From: an uncultured Clostridia bacterium
GTDB taxonomy: Bacteria; Bacillota_A; Clostridia; Oscillospirales; Acutalibacteraceae
Reading direction: 5' to 3'
Length of the DNA stretch: 8,273 nt
NCBI GenBank assembly: GCA_944380625.1
Contig: CALWIE010000163.1
Span: forward strand, 1-8,273
Below, one piece after another: positions 8,244 to 8,273 of this stretch. Position numbers and translations under genes: made by a program. The notes beneath the pieces are model-generated. The model was not told the origin of the DNA. It did not search any database and worked only from the letters and a program-made list of their open reading frames with translations. The first letter of the stretch is position 1. Every line of letters begins with the position of its first letter.

Positions 8244-8273
8244 AGAGGCTTAAACCGGCCAGCGCGCCGTAGG

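Overview
The window is GC-rich, with tight gene spacing, strong AGGAGG-type ribosome binding sites and heavy G/C third-position codon use. A lipoprotein-type oligopeptide ABC importer, a YihY/BrkB membrane protein and a sigma-like protein carrying an apparent GerMN-type outer domain all fit a GC-rich anaerobic member of the Clostridia, for example an Oscillospiraceae-type gut bacterium. This placement is inferred from gene content and style; no marker gene is present.

Left part, minus strand (1-1881): a two-gene unit. A YihY/BrkB-family integral membrane protein is followed after 5 bases by a GTG-started gene that runs off the left edge. The second protein has a degenerate sigma-70-like N-terminal half (region 2-like and region 4-like segments), one membrane helix, and an outer portion that looks like a GerMN-type domain. 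It is the most unusual gene here.

Middle (1882-2336): a divergent, relatively AT-rich and purine-rich control region. It holds a good promoter for the rightward operon (TTGCAA, 17-base spacer, TATCAT), a likely extended -10 promoter for the leftward unit, several short repeats, and a hairpin at the very start of the predicted rightward transcript.

Right part, plus strand (2337-8243): a complete oppABCDF-type oligopeptide importer. OppA (lipoprotein) captures peptides outside the membrane, OppB and OppC form the channel, and OppD and OppF are the paired ATPases. The last four genes are packed tightly (4-base gaps or an overlap). oppA is separated from oppB by 197 bases carrying three consecutive hairpins and a palindrome, consistent with making much more binding protein than permease. 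An intrinsic terminator lies at 8172-8197, but the oppF reading frame runs through it and ends 46 bases further on. A stop codon in the +1 frame abuts the terminator stem, so the end of oppF appears frameshifted.

Right edge: the last 21 codons of a hydrophobic protein on the minus strand converge on the opp operon. Overall this is mainly a familiar nutrient-uptake operon. I see no defence system, CRISPR array, mobile element or RNA gene.
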